From: Zingiber officinale | Taxonomy: Eukaryota > Streptophyta > Magnoliopsida > Zingiberales > Zingiberaceae | Reading direction: 5' to 3' | Assembly: GCF_018446385.1 (NCBI RefSeq) | Contig: NC_055986.1 | Coordinates: forward strand, 26,336,302 to 26,400,301 | DNA length: 64,000 bases | Shown here: in pieces, positions 24,629-34,663 of the stretch | Position numbering within the stretch: the first letter of the stretch is position 1 | Layout: the number at the start of each line of letters is the position of its first letter | The notes under the pieces: model-generated | The model's database searches: none | What the model was told of the DNA's origin: nothing | What the model saw: the letters and a program-made list of their open reading frames with translations, nothing else | Made by a program: the position numbers and the translations under genes

Positions 24629-26143
24629 ATGGCCGGGTTTATTGTCCCTCCAAAATTTGAAGGAGGAAGCCTTGGGGACATCACCTTTTGGATGGTGAAG
24701 ATGAAGAGCTTCCTCGACACGGATTGGGACACAATGATGGTCGTTGAAGAACCATTTGAAGTCCCAAGAGACAAGAAAGGAAAGAAGCTCCGACCACGAC
24801 ATTGGACGGAGGAGCAAACGACACGATCGGAGGCAAATTCAAAGGTAATATCAATATTGATTGAAATTTTGCCTTCTAATGTGATAAGTCGTGTAGGTGA
24901 ATACAAGAATGCCCACGAGTTGTGGAGCAAGGTAAAGAAAATTCTAGGAGAAGAACTTTTGCCTACACATGAGGAGATAGAGCCCAAGGAGATGGGCTTA
25001 GTAGCTCAAGAAGAGGAGGAGGAGCAACCGGAAGTTGAGTCATGCTCAACATCCGAGGAGGAGAAGCAAGATGAGGCATCATCTACATCCTCAAAGGTTG
25101 AAGATGAATCCAAGACAAGTGAAGAGGATGAAGAAGAAATCTTGGAGGAGGTCAACCTAGTGAGCACCTCCGCCGAAGCAATGTCAAAAGATCACATAGT
25201 ATGCTTCGGTTGCAATGAGAAGGGACACTACAAGAGTAGGTGTCCATTGGGTAAGAAGAAGGTAACTCCTAAACCCAATCAAGTTATTTTGAATACTAAC
25301 ATGGGTTGTAGGAATAAAGAAGCCCAGAAGAAGGAGAAGAAATGGCACATAGTGTGCTTCACGTGTGGTGAGCGGGGTCACTACCACACCAAATGCCCCA
25401 AGAAGAGAGAAATCAAGAAGCTTGAATATTTAAAGAAATGGGAGAAGAAGAAGAGGAGCTTGAGTCAAGGGGGAGCTTCAAGGGTAAGGGAGGTATACCC
25501 TAATTTGAAGTGTAATTCAAATTCAAATTCTTATGTTCCCATGCATGCTAGGAGAAATAATGATTATCATTATGTAGCAATGAAAAATTTTGGATTTAAA
25601 TATCATGATAAGAATAGGGTTAATGTAGATCATAACCCTAGGAGACCTATACATGATAGACCTAGACACGTTAAATTCTCATTACCTAAGGAGAAGAAGG
25701 TAATAGAGAACCAAGGCATTAATCCCAAGAAGGTGAGACATATGCCTAGAAAGGGTAGGTCTAGGAATGTCCAAGGTGGACATGTTGACTCTAGGTTTAG
25801 GAACCTAGAAAGGGAGAATCAAGCTTTGAAGGCAAAGCTTGATGGTTTAGAGAAATTCCTTAAGAGATTCACTATTGGATCTAAGGGATTAAGTATGGTG
25901 TTGGGGAGTCAAAAACCCAACAATGATAGATCGGGTTTGGGATACCGATCTAGTCCCTCCAAGGTCAAAAGGAGACCATGTGCTAGGGTGGCACATGATA
26001 AGGGCAAGGGAGAGTCATCCAAGGCCAATAAAAAGAAATATGCTAGGGTTGCATATGATTATGGCAAGGATGATGTGTCCAAGGTCAAGAAGATAAGGAG
26101 ATCTTCTAAGGGACATCATTGTGGCCTAGTCATTGTGGATTAG
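24629..26143 (+). CDS. Gag-like protein of element B, two CCHC knuckles
   Basis: An intact 504-aa frame starting 42 bp after the primer site, with ATG at MAGFIVPPKFEGG. The N-terminal copia-Gag-like part (residues about 1-110, with HELWSKVKKILGEE) leads into a Glu/Ser-rich linker, knuckles at about 192-205 (CFGCNEKGHYKSRC) and 243-256 (CFTCGERGHYHTKC), a Lys/Arg-rich region, a predicted coiled coil (FRNLERENQALKAKLDGLEK) and a basic C-terminus with a repeated RVAYD/RVAHD-GKG motif. Unlike A it has no premature stop, so this copy could still supply Gag. No protease, integrase or RT follows. Confidence 0.87.
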   Translation: MAGFIVPPKFEGGSLGDITFWMVKMKSFLDTDWDTMMVVEEPFEVPRDKKGKKLRPRHWTEEQTTRSEANSKVISILIEILPSNVISRVGEYKNAHELWSKVKKILGEELLPTHEEIEPKEMGLVAQEEEEEQPEVESCSTSEEEKQDEASSTSSKVEDESKTSEEDEEEILEEVNLVSTSAEAMSKDHIVCFGCNEKGHYKSRCPLGKKKVTPKPNQVILNTNMGCRNKEAQKKEKKWHIVCFTCGERGHYHTKCPKKREIKKLEYLKKWEKKKRSLSQGGASRVREVYPNLKCNSNSNSYVPMHARRNNDYHYVAMKNFGFKYHDKNRVNVDHNPRRPIHDRPRHVKFSLPKEKKVIENQGINPKKVRHMPRKGRSRNVQGGHVDSRFRNLERENQALKAKLDGLEKFLKRFTIGSKGLSMVLGSQKPNNDRSGLGYRSSPSKVKRRPCARVAHDKGKGESSKANKKKYARVAYDYGKDDVSKVKKIRRSSKGHHCGLVIVD

Positions 26144-27473
26144 TCACCTAGGGAGGTGACTAAGGTAAAGAGCTCTAGGGGGAGCTCCAAGAGTCAATTT
26201 GGGACCCATGGCCAATGGATCTCAGGTGGGTTCTACTTGGGGGTCTAGAGAAGCCATGGAGTGTGCCAAAAGGTTTGGAGATGGATTTGAGTCTCAAACC
26301 TATGGATTTGGCACACATGGATTGTGTTTCATGCAAGAAATATGACATTTGGGGTCATATAGCATGATAATTGGTTTTGGATGTATAGATGCCATATAAA
26401 CCAATGCTAGGGATGCATTGTGGGTTGGTATGGGCAAATACATCAAAAGGAAGCCAAAACTAGGACTTTAGGTCAAGGTTCAATTGAACCATTTAGCTAG
26501 TTTTGGATTTTGTGTCAATCTTGGGATTGGTGATAGATATATTTTGTAATATATTTTTCCCAAGTAGACAAGAGTACAATAGACCTCTCCACAAAATTTG
26601 GGAATTTTTGGAGGTCTAGGGAATTACTGGTGCATTTCTGAAGTTGGCCTGAAAAGGCTGATTTTTTCAGAAATAGGGTACCAGTCGACTGGTGCAGATA
26701 CCAGTCGACTGGTAACAGTGTTTTTGAGCACAGAATGTCTCTGTAAGCTCATTTTGTCGATACCAGTCGACTGGTGATGATACCAGTCGACTGGTAACAG
26801 TGTTTTTCGACCACAGAATGGTTCTGTAAGGTTCTGTCGAAGGGGGCAGTCGACTGGCACTTAGGGCAGTCGACTGATACCAGCCTGAAAGTGTTTTTTA
26901 GCACTGTTCTTGACCATGTCAACTCGTTTAGATGTATGGGATCCAAGGGGGATAAATACATGAGTTTAGGGTCAATTTAGATGATAAGTTTTCAACAATT
27001 GGGATATTGTTGGAGATCTTTTTGGATGTTAGGCAAAGGGGGAGAATTAAGGTTTAGTTGGGAAAACCTTTAGTGCCTTTGCATAGGGGGAGCCTTGGGA
27101 TATGTTCTTAAAAAGCCCTGTGATAAAATCCTAGCTCAATGGGGAGCGTAGGTGTAGGGGGAGCCTTGGGATAGGTTCTTAAAAAGCCCGTGGTAAAATC
27201 CTAGCTCATTGGGGAGCGTAGGTGTAGGGGGAGCCTTGGGATAGGTTCTAATGCATGTTTGCATTTTGATTCGGCGGTTGCCAAGTGTGTAGCCTTGGCA
27301 ACGTAAGTCCATTCGGCGGTTGCCAAGTGTGTAGCCTTGGCAATGTAAGTCCATTCGGCAGAGTAAGTCCAAGTGTGTAGCCTTGGCATCGTAAATCTAT
27401 TGTATTAGCATGTTTATTTGCTATTTGTTTTCCCTAACTTAAACGAATTGCCAAACACCAAAAAGGGGGAGAT
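26144..27473 (+). other. Element B post-gag region with AGTCGACT palindromes and repeats
   Basis: Non-coding. At 26,681-26,880 the perfect palindrome ACCAGTCGACTGGT and close variants recur about six times. From 27,060 to 27,390 there is a tandem duplication of a segment containing GGGGGAGCCTTGGGATA, then repeated GTAAGTCCATTCGGC/TGCCAAGTGTGTAGCC units. It ends with AAAAAGGGGGAGAT, the polypurine tract directly before the 3' LTR. Confidence 0.75.
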
Positions 27474-28496
27474 TGTTGGAGCAATTCTAATGGTCCGTGT
27501 GACCATGTGTTCTGGTATTTGGGCAAAGGATTTAAGTTAGGTTTACCCTTGTTATTTGATATGTGTACTTGAGTTGTGCAGGACTGCAGGTGACACATGT
27601 GACTCAGGTTGACGGCTTCGGGTCCGGTGAAGGATGGAGCATTCGAGGGACCATGGACAAGGCAGCGAGGACAAGGGCCGAGGGAAGCGACTTCGAGGCA
27701 TACGCGAAGGATGGCATTGGAGACGAGCCGCGGGCTTGGATGCATCCGAGGGACGAGAGCCAAAGGAAGTAAGCTTGAAGGCAAGAGGTCAAGGCTGCAA
27801 AAGAAGAGTCAAGTGAGTCGTGAGGGTACGAGTGCATGAGAGATTGTACTCGGAGTAAAATCCTAGTTTTAGGGTTTACTGTAACGGCACTGTAGCAGTT
27901 ACTGTAGTGCGCTGCAGCAGTTATTGTAGCGTACTGTAGCAGTCGACTGGTGTATGGACCAGTCGACTGATGCACTGTAGCAGAGAGCCGTTGAGATAGC
28001 CGTTGGGCTGGCATCAGTCGACTGGTGCAAGGACCAGTCGACTGGTAACGGGCAAATCAGGTTCTGATTTGTTCCAAGCTCTATAAGAAGGAGCTTGGTA
28101 TGGCCGGCCAAGGCGACGAAATTAGACTTGGTTAAGGTCTAATTAGTAGTCTACAAGTGCTCAAGTGTTTGTGGAATCCAAGAGGTCTTGGTGTGTTGTG
28201 GTGAGGTTTCTCCACCCACAAGGAGCGACTTGAGATAGCCGGAGTTTGCCGGGGGCTAATCCACCGACGGATAGGGATCGTCCACCTTACGGACAGCCGT
28301 GGAGTAGGAGCATCATCTCCGAACCACGTTAAACGAACGTGTTATTGGTTTGCTAGTTCTTTTCTTTGTCTTTAGCTTTTGTATTCGTTATTAGTATTTG
28401 TATTTCCGCTTGCGCATTAACGAATACGTAGGAAGCGAGTATTTGGGGGTGCCGTCTATCCAACCCCCCTTCAAGCCGGCCACCGATCCTCCAACA
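27474..28496 (+). repeat. Element B 3' LTR
   Basis: 1023 bp, preceded by the polypurine tract AAAAAGGGGGAGAT and followed by target duplication CTCTT. It retains an extra AGTCGACT-type palindrome that the 5' copy lacks. Confidence 0.9.
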
Positions 28497-28501
28497 CTCT
28501 T

Positions 28502-28697
28502 GACCTTGATTCACTCTTTTTGATGTGTGTCAAAAAGGGGGAGAAATGTCTAGAGAATGTTCAAGGAAGAACATTGGAGTTTGGGGAGAATGTTCAAGGA
28601 AGAACATTGATTGGAGAACTATTGGAAAACCTAAGTTAGGTTATCGAGTTAACCTAACTTGATTATGGTTTTTGTCAAACATCAAAAAGAGGGAGAT
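28502..28697 (+). other. Element A sequence between B and its 3' LTR
   Basis: The last internal stretch of A. A repeated GTTCAAGGAAGAACATTG pair is followed by AAAAAGGGGGAGAAATG and the polypurine tract AAAAAGAGGGAGAT immediately before TGTTGGTGC. It matches the element D sequence at 62,069-62,260 read on the minus strand. Confidence 0.75.
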
Positions 28698-28841
28698 TGT
28701 TGGTGCAACCTTAGGTCAAGGTTGACCTGGTTGACCCGACTCGAGTTGACCTGACTCTAGTTGTATTTTGATGTTTGACGAGAATATAAAAGTTGTATCT
28801 TGATGTTTGACAAGAATACAAACTTGGGAGATTGTGGGTGC
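28698..28841 (+). repeat. Element A 3' LTR, first fragment
   Basis: The first 144 bp of A's 3' LTR, matching 18,598-18,741, cut at GGTGC by element C. The LTR resumes at 36,272. Confidence 0.9.
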
Positions 28842-30383
28842 TGTTGGTGCAAAATCCCTCAGGTCAAGGTTGACCTGGTTAACCAAGCTGAGTCTTGGTT
28901 TGAGTTTAGATGTTTGACAATAAGATATTGATCGAAGAAGAGTCAAGTAGGTCAAGGTTGACCGGATACTTGACTAGGAAGTCCTAGTGAGTGAAGCTAG
29001 GCAGAAGGAAATCCTAGTGAGTGAAGCTAGGTGGAAATCCTGGTGAGTGAAGCCAGGTGAAAGTCCTAGTGAGTGAAGCTAGGCAGAAGGAAGTCCTAGT
29101 GAGTGAAGCTAGGCAGAAGGAAATCCTAGTGAGTGAAGCTAGGTGAAAGTCCTGGTGAGTGAAGCCAGGTGAAAGTCCTAGTGAGTGAAGCTAGGCAGAT
29201 GGAAAACCCTAGTGAGTGAAGCTAGGTGAACGTCCTGGTGAGTGAAGCCAGGCAAGGAAGGAAATCCAGATGGATCAAGGATGATCGGACATCTGGTGTT
29301 GGGAAGTCCAAGTAGGTCAAAGGATTGACTGGATACTTGGCAAGGAAGGAAGTCCAGATGGGTCAAGGTTGACCAGACATCTGGTGGAAGTCCAAGTAGG
29401 TCAATGGAGTGACCGGATACTTGGCACGACGAGTAAAAGTCCAAGTAGGTCAATGGAGTGACCGGATACTTGGCACGACGAGTAAAAGTCCAAGTGGGTC
29501 AAAGGGATTGACCGGACACTTGGTGGGGAGTCCTAGCAGGTCAAGGGAGTGACCAGATGCGAGGCATGATGTACCAACAGGTCAAGGTTGACCGGATGTT
29601 GGTTAGGGAGGTTTGGGACTTGGTTTTGGGCAAAAACCAAGTTCTGGATCGATCCGTGGATCGATCCAGGCTGTGGATCGATCAGTGGATCGATCCAGAT
29701 TCTTCCCAGCGAACAGAAAGCTTCTGGATCGATCCGTGGATCGATCCAGAGGTCCCGATCGATCAGCCGATCGATCGGGACGATGCTGCTTCGCGCGATA
29801 AGCGCTGGATCGATCCGTGGATCGATCCAAAGCCTCCCCGATCGATTCGGAACATTCGAATCGATCGGGATCCGACCGTTGCGTCGGGTTTAAAGCCGCA
29901 GGCAAGCGTGGTCTTCGGGATCCTTTCACAAGCTCTTCTCAGATTCATTCCAGCTCCTCCACAGCTCTCTACAAGCACGTGATCGCCAGTTCTTGAAGGT
30001 TCTTGGAGGCTTTCCAAGTCAAGAGGCGGATCTATTGCAAGAGGAAGAAGTTAGGGTTAGGGTTTTTACTGCACATCTTGTAAGCTTTTGCTTAACTTGT
30101 ATTTCCCTTTCTTCTTCTTGTATTGAGAGTGTTGTAGGGCTTCTCCGCCTTTGGTAGTTACCATAAAGGAGTGTTATTCATAGTGGAGGGTGTGTGCGTT
30201 GGTGTGGATCCTTGGATTAGTCACCTCTTGTGAGGTGGATACCAAGTAAAATCCTAGTGTTAGCGTTTTGTGTTTGTTTCTGTATTTTCCGCTGCACATC
30301 CAAGAAGAAACAAGCAACGCCAAGCGCACCGAGCGAACGCGACTAGCTATTCACCCCCCCTCTAGCTACTTTTGGTCCTAACA
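28842..30383 (+). repeat. Element C 5' LTR
   Basis: 1542 bp. In order: a start segment shared with A (GTCAAGGTTGACCTGGTT); ten or so units pairing CCTAG with CTAGG or CCTGG with CCAGG (28,975-29,255); longer nested inverted units such as CCAAGTA/TACTTGG around GGTCA/TGACC (29,265-29,590); GGATCGATCC palindromes (29,647-29,875); then a unique right part. Confidence 0.9.
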
Positions 30384-30385
30384 AG

Positions 30386-30397
30386 TGGTATCAGAGC
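30386..30397 (+). other. Primer binding site of element C
   Basis: TGGTATCAGAGC, two bases after the LTR; initiator Met tRNA type. Confidence 0.9.
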
Positions 30398-30459
30398 AAG
30401 ACCGCTCTTCACCGGAATCATCGCCGGAAGGGTCAAGCATAAATAAGAAAAGCTAGAGG

Positions 30460-32274
30460 GTGAAGAAGTTGGAGCAAAATTTTCAAGTTCAAGACTTTAT
30501 CAAGCTCAACTTCAAGATGCAATTCCAAGATGGGCTTGGATTTGACACAAGGGTGGCTCCACCATACACTTCTACGAGTTTCGATTCTTGGAAATCAAGA
30601 ATCGAAAATTTTCTTATGATGGAGATAGAGCAATGGTTTGCTCTAATGGAAGGCTTCGAAGCTCCAACAAATTCCAAGGGCAAAGTTCTAAAGAAAAGCA
30701 AATGGAGCCCGGAGCTAGTCCAAAGGTGCGAGGCCAATAACAAAGTGACCAAGCTTTTGGTCAATCTATTGCCAAGCACCATCCTTTGCAAAATTGGAGA
30801 ATTTGAAGATGCAAAGGATTTATGGAGCAAATTGGCCAAGCTTCATGAAGAGATCCCCTCCACTGTACCGAATCAAGAAGTATCTAAAGAGGGTGACTCT
30901 TTGGAGCAAGACCAAGAGGAGGACTCCGAGGTTGAGAGATGCTCAACCTCCGAAGAAGAGGAAATCCAAGAAGCTTCATCCTCAAGGGAATGCAACGAAG
31001 GGAACAAGGAGGGAGCATACTCCTTGTTTCATATTCAAGATGATGAAGCCTCCACCTCTAGGATTGAGGGGGAGCAATCCTTGGTGACACCGGATCAAGA
31101 AGAAGGAGAAGCTTCTACATCCGGGTCAAGAGAAGAAGAGGAGGAAGAAGCTTCTACCTCCACAAGTCAAGAAAAATCAAATGGAGAAGCTTCTACATCC
31201 AAAACAAGTGCCACCCCTACAAGCAAAGGTATAAATATTTCAATTAATAATAAAAATCATATAATATGTTTTGAGTGTAGGGAAAGTGGGCACTACAAGA
31301 GCAAGTGTCCTAAATTGGCCAAGAAGAAGGGCCAAGTGGCACAAAAGGGCAAGGTGAAGCCCAAGGAGACCATCCCCGGAACAAAGAAGAGCAAGGAGCA
31401 CATTGTGTGCTTTTTGTGCCAACAAAAGGGACATTACCGTAGTCAATGTCCCAAGGGGAAGAAGATGATCAAGGCTCAAGGAGGCACCAGTCAAGGGGGA
31501 GCCTCCAAGGTAAAGAAGAAGGTATCTTTTATTGAGCCTACTCCTTTACATTATGGTAAAAAGCATGCTAGGTCAAATTTATATCATTTCAATGCTATTT
31601 ACCATGAACATAGGAAGCATGATAGCATTAAGGAAAAACATGTAGCTCTTCATGCTAAAACTACCACTCTTAGGGCTAGGAATGTAGGTAAAAGTCTAGG
31701 CAAGAACTCTAAGGATTGTAGCTACAAGCCTAGAAACAAAAATGCTCATGAACTAAATGGAAAAACAAAAACTAAGGACTTAGTGATGGAAAATCAAGTC
31801 TTGAGGTCAAGACTTGATAAAATGGAAAAGACCCTAAAAAGGATGGAAAATATCCTATTAGGGCAAAAAGAGCATAACCTAGGTTTAGGGGTACAAAAGT
31901 CATCCAATGGCCATAGAGGTTTGGGATACAAACCAAAGGCTAAGAAGGATGTGCCCTCTTACCATAGAGTTCCATATAGTTATGGAACAAACCCTAGGTC
32001 TAGTGGTCAAGCCAAAAATACTAGGGAAGTCATCCCTAAGAGTATTTTTGCAATAAATGTGACTAAGGCTTCTAAGAAGTCTAAGAAAGTCACAAACAAG
32101 GTCACAAGGGAGGCTATCCCTAGAGTTGACCTAGAAAGTGTGACCAAGGCCTCCAAGAAGCCAAACAAGGTCACTAGGAAAGTATCTAGGGAAGTTATCC
32201 CTAGTGAATACCTAGAGCATCCAAGGAGCATCAATAGGTGTTGGGTTCCTAGGAGCATCTTCTCTACCCCATAG
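30460..32274 (+). CDS. Gag-like protein of element C, two CCHC knuckles
   Basis: An intact 604-aa frame; a start at the internal ATG (30,517, MQFQDGLGF) is also possible. The N-terminal region resembles the A and B proteins (TSFDSWKSRIENFLMM; LLPSTILCKIGEFEDAKDLW). The middle is highly acidic with repeated EEEASTS motifs. Knuckles lie at about 270-283 (CFECRESGHYKSKC) and 317-330 (CFLCQQKGHYRSQC). A coiled coil (MENQVLRSRLDKMEKTLKRM) and a conserved basic end follow, with VTREAIPRVDLESVTKASKK repeats and IPSEYLEHPRSINRCWVP. It is the longest of the three and shares its C-terminal motif with A and D. Confidence 0.87.
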   Translation: MKKLEQNFQVQDFIKLNFKMQFQDGLGFDTRVAPPYTSTSFDSWKSRIENFLMMEIEQWFALMEGFEAPTNSKGKVLKKSKWSPELVQRCEANNKVTKLLVNLLPSTILCKIGEFEDAKDLWSKLAKLHEEIPSTVPNQEVSKEGDSLEQDQEEDSEVERCSTSEEEEIQEASSSRECNEGNKEGAYSLFHIQDDEASTSRIEGEQSLVTPDQEEGEASTSGSREEEEEEASTSTSQEKSNGEASTSKTSATPTSKGINISINNKNHIICFECRESGHYKSKCPKLAKKKGQVAQKGKVKPKETIPGTKKSKEHIVCFLCQQKGHYRSQCPKGKKMIKAQGGTSQGGASKVKKKVSFIEPTPLHYGKKHARSNLYHFNAIYHEHRKHDSIKEKHVALHAKTTTLRARNVGKSLGKNSKDCSYKPRNKNAHELNGKTKTKDLVMENQVLRSRLDKMEKTLKRMENILLGQKEHNLGLGVQKSSNGHRGLGYKPKAKKDVPSYHRVPYSYGTNPRSSGQAKNTREVIPKSIFAINVTKASKKSKKVTNKVTREAIPRVDLESVTKASKKPNKVTRKVSREVIPSEYLEHPRSINRCWVPRSIFSTP

Positions 32275-34663
32275 ATGGGTTAGAGAGTGTCAACTCCGAT
32301 TAGAAGGGTAGTTAACCCAACTTTGAGGAAATTGACACTCAAGGAGCATTTTCAAGGTTTTTGTTAACCTTTGAAAATGAAATGGAATTATTATTTACTC
32401 CTTGAAAGAGTAAAATGTGCCTAATGGTGGAAAATTGATTTTAATCTTAAATGGCACATATTGGGAAATTCATAAGAACTACCAAGTTGGGATTTTGGTA
32501 TGTTCTTAGTAAATTTAAGGCAATCCGGGCCTTAATTTAAAAGTGCTACTCTTGTGGAAAAATGAAATATGCCAACATTTGAGGATATGCTTACTTTCGA
32601 CTGGCATAAATTAATCAAGGGAATTAGAAATGCCAATTTAAGCTTTGGCATTTTCTTAAAGCACTTTAGGGCAAATCTAGGTTTAAGTTGTAAGCTTAGC
32701 TAAGGTTTTAAGGATACTTAGATAGTTAATCTAGGTATATTTTATTTATGCTAAATCTTGCCATGATTGTTTGCCCATCATATGTCATGACATCATGTCT
32801 ATTTTTGCATTCATGACTTATCATGAAAAATACAAAAATACCATGTCATGCCATACATACATCATGTAGCTATAGGATATCTTTCTTTTGAAAGTTATTT
32901 TATTTTGATGTATGCCATAACATTATCATGCATTAAGTTTAATTCCTTGTAATTAAGGACAAATGGCATTTAACAACACTTATTAACAAGTGACATCCTT
33001 GGTGGATGTCTAATATATATCTAAAATGCCTAGATAGATATGCATGATCCCTAGATTAGGGCAAAACCAAAATCTACATCTCACAAGACCTATAAGATGA
33101 CTTGTATGTGTTTTAGTGCACATTAGATACAAGTGAGATGTTAGGATGATGAACAAAACTCAAGATGTTGATTTAGTGCATTCTTTTGAGTTTTAAGTTC
33201 ATCAAAACACATAGTTATGTGTTTTCCCATCATTGGGAAAGCTAATGTACAAGTCATGTGCATTAAGCCCAAGGAATATGGTGGGATATTGGTTTTGAAA
33301 ATGTTTTCAAAATGATTTTGGAAAACCTTGGTGAAAGCTATCTTTTGATAGTAATCACCATTGAATAGTTAGACACAAACTTGAAGAAAACACTAAAGTT
33401 TTTGGAAGTTTTCAAGTTTGTGTCAATCTTTGAAAATATGATGTATTTTCATAGAAAACTATTTTTCTGGATAGTATATGCCTAACTAATGTCTACACGA
33501 AATTTCATAATTTTTGGATTTTGTAGAATTTTCTAGGGTTTTCAGTTGAGTGAAATGGAATTTCAGCAACTATCGAGCTCGATCGATCCATGGATCGATT
33601 GGAGTTCTGAATCGATCCATGGATCGATTCGGGCGCTTCTGGACTGGCTCATTGGATCGATCGATCGATCGATCCGAGTAGTCTGAATCGATCCGTGGAT
33701 CGATTGGGAAAGGTATTCTGCGACGAGGCAAGCTCATTGGATCGATCGGCCGGTCGATCCAGGTAGTTTGAATCGATCGGTGGATCGATTCACACGCTTC
33801 TGTGTTCTCGCGATCCCATCGATCAAGTTCTGATGCTGGAAAGCTGATTTCAGCACTTTGAACCTATTTTAGTCAATGTAACCTTTCCAAACCCTAAATA
33901 TACATTTGTATACATAAGGAGGGTGTTTTCATGTGAAAACAAGGATGGATTGGTTAAGGAAGGCTAAGTTGAAGTTTAGGTTGAGGTTTGTTTCAAATTT
34001 TGAATATTTGAACCTCAAAACTTCTACAATTGGGTTTCCTAAAGATTTAGGGATTCCAAGTCATTGTTGGTGCAATGACAGAAGTTACCACCATGCCTTT
34101 AGGGGGAGGTACTCTTTAAATACATGAAAAATTATTTTTCATGAACCTTGGAAGGTGGTTTACCTTCTGTTTAAAATATGCTCAAGGTTGAGCATGGGTT
34201 GAACTTGAATGAGGAGTGTATATCCTCATTGTTCAGTGATTTCATTGGATAATGCTCAAGGATGGGCATTTGCCTACATTGGGGGAGAATGTAGGGGTAA
34301 GAATAATGAAGGGTATGGGACCTTCAGTATTGAGTTGATCACAATGAGTGAAATTGTGATCACGATGAGCAACTCTTCAGGGGGAGAGTCTTCAACAAAT
34401 GGAGTTGTTGAAGTGTGTCCAAAGACGGGTTGATGTGTTTTATTAGTAGGGGGTTGATGTGTGCCAATAGGGGGAGAATGAAAGGAAGTAAGTTAGGTTT
34501 TCATTACCTAGAGGGAGTTTGCCCTCTTAGGGGGAGAATGAAAAGCTTAACTTATGTGTTCATTACCTAGTGGCATGAAGAAGAAGGCTATAGGATTAGC
34601 CTAACTTACATGTGGGATTGTAAGTGTTATTGTGGTATTGTCAAACATCAAAAAGGGGGAGAT
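32275..34663 (+). other. Element C post-gag region with ATCGAT palindromes and multiple purine tracts
   Basis: Non-coding, largely AT-rich, with CATGTCATGACATC-type motifs near 32,770-32,860 as in A. A cluster of GATCGATCC/GGATCGAT inverted repeats lies at 33,575-33,800. AGGGGGAG-type tracts recur from about 34,080 to 34,540, and the terminal AAAAAGGGGGAGAT abuts the 3' LTR. Confidence 0.75.

Larger units (their letters stand above)
23589..28496 (+). mobile_element. LTR element B, gag-only, nested in A
   Basis: Complete 4.9-kb element from TGTTGGAGCAAT to ATCCTCCAACA, with perfect target duplication CTCTT (23584-23588, 28497-28501). LTRs are 23,589-24,573 (985 bp) and 27,474-28,496 (1023 bp) and nearly identical; the main difference is an indel of about 38 bp beside the AGTCGACT palindromes, so insertion is recent. 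The internal 2.9 kb encodes one intact Gag and no enzymes. Confidence 0.92.

Noticed and set aside
29557-30017. Asp/Arg/Ser-rich frames over ATCGAT repeats in LTR C
   Set aside because: Palindrome arrays stay open on both strands at once; not protein.
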